DNA of 8,343 bases from Actinomycetales bacterium (GTDB taxonomy: Bacteria; Actinomycetota; Actinomycetes; Actinomycetales; BWSM-131): assembly GCA_030149025.1 (NCBI GenBank), contig JASBSH010000091.1:1-8343 (forward strand), given 5' to 3'. The notes beneath the pieces are model-generated. The model was not told the DNA's origin. It did not search any database and saw only the letters and a program-made list of their open reading frames with translations. The translations under genes and the position numbers were made by a program. Shown piece after piece: positions 6,879 to 8,343 of this stretch. The stretch's first letter is position 1. Each line of letters begins with the position of its first letter.

Positions 6879-7849
6879 GCTGAGGAGGAGGCGGCGGCGG
6901 TACGGGAAGCGGAGCGGGTAAGCCGGGCGCGCCGGTGCGCGGACCGGACCCCGTCCCACGTGAGCACGACCAGCGCCACCCAGACGAGGGCGAAACCGAC
7001 CCACCGCGCCGGTGGCATCTGCTCGCCCACGACCAGCACCCCGATCGCGAACTGGAGCACCGGGGTCAGGTACTGGAGCAGGCCGATAGTGCTGAGCGGC
7101 ACCCGGCGGGCGGCCGCCGCGAACAGCAGCAACGGCACCGCGGTGACCACGCCGGAGGCCGCCAGGAGCAGCGAGTGCAGCGTGCCGCCGTCCAGGAAGG
7201 TCCCCGTGCCGGTGGCCTCCATCCAGATCAGCCACGCCAGGGCGAACGGGCTCAGCACGGCCGTCTCCACCGACAGGCTGGTGAGGGCGCCGACCCCGCG
7301 ACCCACACGGTTCTTGATCAGACCGTAGGTGGCGAAGGAGAACGCGAGGGCGGCGGCGATCCACGGCGGGCTGCCGTAGGCGACGGTGAGCACCGCGACG
7401 GCGGCCACGCCGATGCCGACCGCGACCCACTGCAGCACCCGCAGGCGTTCTCTGAGCACGATCACCCCGAGTAGCACGGTGACCAGCGGGTTGACGAAGT
7501 AGCCGAGGGCCGCCTCCACCACACGGTCGGAGTTCACCGCGTAGATGTAGACCCCCCAGTTCACCGCGATGAACACCGCTGCCGCGCTCAGCGCCCCGAC
7601 CCGGCCGGGCGTACGGAAGACGGCGCCGAACTCCCGCCACCCGCGCACCACGCTGAGCACCAGGGCGCAGACCACCAGCGACCACACGACCCGGTGCAGC
7701 AGGATCTCGACCGCCCCCGCCGGTTTGAGCAGCGGGAAGTACAGCGGGAACGCCCCCCACAGCAGGTACGCCGACGCACCGAAGAGCGTGCCCCGCCGCT
7801 CCTCGGGATACGCCGCCTGCGCCGCCTGCGCCGAAGGTGGCGGCGTCAA
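6836..7849 (-). CDS. rarD: RarD-like EamA-family permease
   Basis: This is a predicted inner-membrane transporter of the drug/metabolite superfamily (EamA type, RarD subgroup), with about ten helices formed by two repeats. The family name comes from E. coli RarD, linked to chloramphenicol resistance by annotation; the real substrate is not known. Recognisable RarD segments are LLWGAFPLYFPLLKP (29-43), LLHRVVWSL (50-58), NWGVYIYAVNSDRVVEAALG (97-116), ATYGLIKN (173-180), TAVPLLLFAAAARRVPLS (236-253) and IGLLQYLTPVLQF (255-267). The 337 residues exceed E. coli RarD (about 296) through a hydrophilic N-terminus and a basic, Ser/Ala-rich tail from about 303. The only plausible start is TTG at 7849-7847, which overlaps the korB stop as TTGA. 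Its Shine-Dalgarno match is weak (GGA, about 7 bases before), so translation is probably coupled to korB. The last residues, from about G325, and the stop codon fall in the palindrome at 6815-6878. Confidence 0.88.
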   Translation of the reverse strand: MTPPPSAQAAQAAYPEERRGTLFGASAYLLWGAFPLYFPLLKPAGAVEILLHRVVWSLVVCALVLSVVRGWREFGAVFRTPGRVGALSAAAVFIAVNWGVYIYAVNSDRVVEAALGYFVNPLVTVLLGVIVLRERLRVLQWVAVGIGVAAVAVLTVAYGSPPWIAAALAFSFATYGLIKNRVGRGVGALTSLSVETAVLSPFALAWLIWMEATGTGTFLDGGTLHSLLLAASGVVTAVPLLLFAAAARRVPLSTIGLLQYLTPVLQFAIGVLVVGEQMPPARWVGFALVWVALVVLTWDGVRSAHRRARLTRSASRTAAASSSAGDQEIPVRVTPGL

Positions 7850-8343
7850 CGTGTTCCGACTGTCCAGGTGTCGTTGCCTGCCAGGAGCCGGGCGAGGTCG
7901 GTGTCGGTGGCCGGGCCACCGGCCGCGTCCTGGGCGTGGGTGACCTGGTCGCGGACGGCGTCGTCATAGGTGGGCCGGTCGACGTCGCGGAAGATCCCGA
8001 CCGGGACGTGCGCCATGTCCGGGGAGTCCAGGCGGGACAGCGCGAACGCCAGCGTCGGGTCGGGTGTCTTGGTGTCGTGGACGACGGGTGCCCGGCCCGC
8101 CGGGTCGGCCGCCAGCTCCGCTTCGGGCACGACGTCGAGGGCGCCGTGGGCGCCGGCCACGACGGCCTTGCGGTCGCCCTCGGCCCCGAACACCACCGGC
8201 TGACCGTGCTCGAGCCGGACCAGGCGGGCCTGCTGCTGTTCGCGGTCCTTCAGCACGTCGAACGCGCCGTCGTTGAAGATCGGGCAGTTCTGGTAGATCT
8301 CCACCAGCGCGGACCCGCGGTGCTCCACGGCGGCGCGCAGCAC
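7846..8343 (-). CDS. korB: 2-Oxoacid:ferredoxin oxidoreductase beta subunit, C-terminal part (5' end outside window)
   Basis: The frame is open to the right edge of the window, and 165 residues precede the TGA at 7848-7846. The family is about 350 residues long, so roughly the N-terminal half, with the thiamine diphosphate and iron-sulfur binding regions, is missing. The visible part matches KorB, the beta subunit of 2-oxoglutarate:ferredoxin oxidoreductase. Key segments are ALVEIYQNCPIFNDGAFDVL (12-31 of the fragment), HGQPVVFGAEGDRKAV (46-61), AFALSRL (99-105), GIFRDVDRPTYDD (116-128) and a C-terminal DTWTVG (158-163). These resemble mycobacterial KorB as I remember it. With KorA, the enzyme decarboxylates 2-oxoglutarate to succinyl-CoA and passes electrons to ferredoxin, acting as an alternative to the 2-oxoglutarate dehydrogenase complex. 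korA is expected just beyond the right edge. Substrate specificity for 2-oxoglutarate over other 2-oxoacids is inferred from similarity only. Confidence 0.88.
   Translation of the reverse strand: MLRAAVEHRGSALVEIYQNCPIFNDGAFDVLKDREQQQARLVRLEHGQPVVFGAEGDRKAVVAGAHGALDVVPEAELAADPAGRAPVVHDTKTPDPTLAFALSRLDSPDMAHVPVGIFRDVDRPTYDDAVRDQVTHAQDAAGGPATDTDLARLLAGNDTWTVGTR

Noticed and set aside
7311..7320. TTCTTGATCA inside rarD, identical to ten bases of the palindrome right arm
   Set aside because: It encodes part of the conserved LIKN motif of RarD and has no inverted partner nearby, so the match is probably chance.
6873..7967. A 364-codon alternative frame on the minus strand across rarD and the korB end
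   Set aside because: Its sequence is rich in Arg, Gly and Pro, with no membrane helices or family motifs. The RarD frame at the same place has clear family motifs.

Overview
The window is very GC-rich, uses GTG and TTG starts freely, and encodes proteins of actinobacterial type, so it most likely comes from a high-GC actinobacterium. My impression is Geodermatophilaceae or a related group, but the sequence alone does not prove a family. No phage, transposase, CRISPR, tRNA or rRNA signal is visible, and coding density is close to total. I found no undescribed multi-gene system. The most unusual structure is a long palindrome where two operons meet.

Plus strand, 1-6787: the distal end of the respiratory complex I operon in the usual order, nuoJ (3' end only), nuoK, nuoL, nuoM, nuoN. 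A trans-polyprenyl diphosphate synthase gene follows nine bases after nuoN. The junctions nuoJ/K, nuoL/M and nuoM/N are all 4-base GTGA stop/start overlaps; nuoK/L has a 13-base gap. NuoK, L, M and N form membrane-arm proton-pumping modules, and their key charged residues are all present. The synthase has both Asp-rich motifs of its family and probably makes the isoprenoid tail of menaquinone, the quinone that complex I reduces in most actinobacteria. The two functions would therefore belong to one respiratory unit.

Convergence zone, about 6788-6880: the synthase gene meets a minus-strand operon. Between and across the two 3' ends lies an imperfect inverted repeat (arms 6815-6837 and 6856-6878, 18-base loop). 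It could serve as a bidirectional terminator, a dispersed palindromic repeat, or both. It also encodes the last residues and stop codon of rarD.

Minus strand, 8343-6836: the 3' half of a 2-oxoacid:ferredoxin oxidoreductase beta subunit gene (korB type, which normally works with korA upstream, outside the window). It overlaps by 4 bases (TTGA) a rarD-like EamA-family permease gene. The kor enzyme would make succinyl-CoA and reduced ferredoxin, so both converging operons are tied to central energy metabolism. Promoters of both operons lie outside the window.
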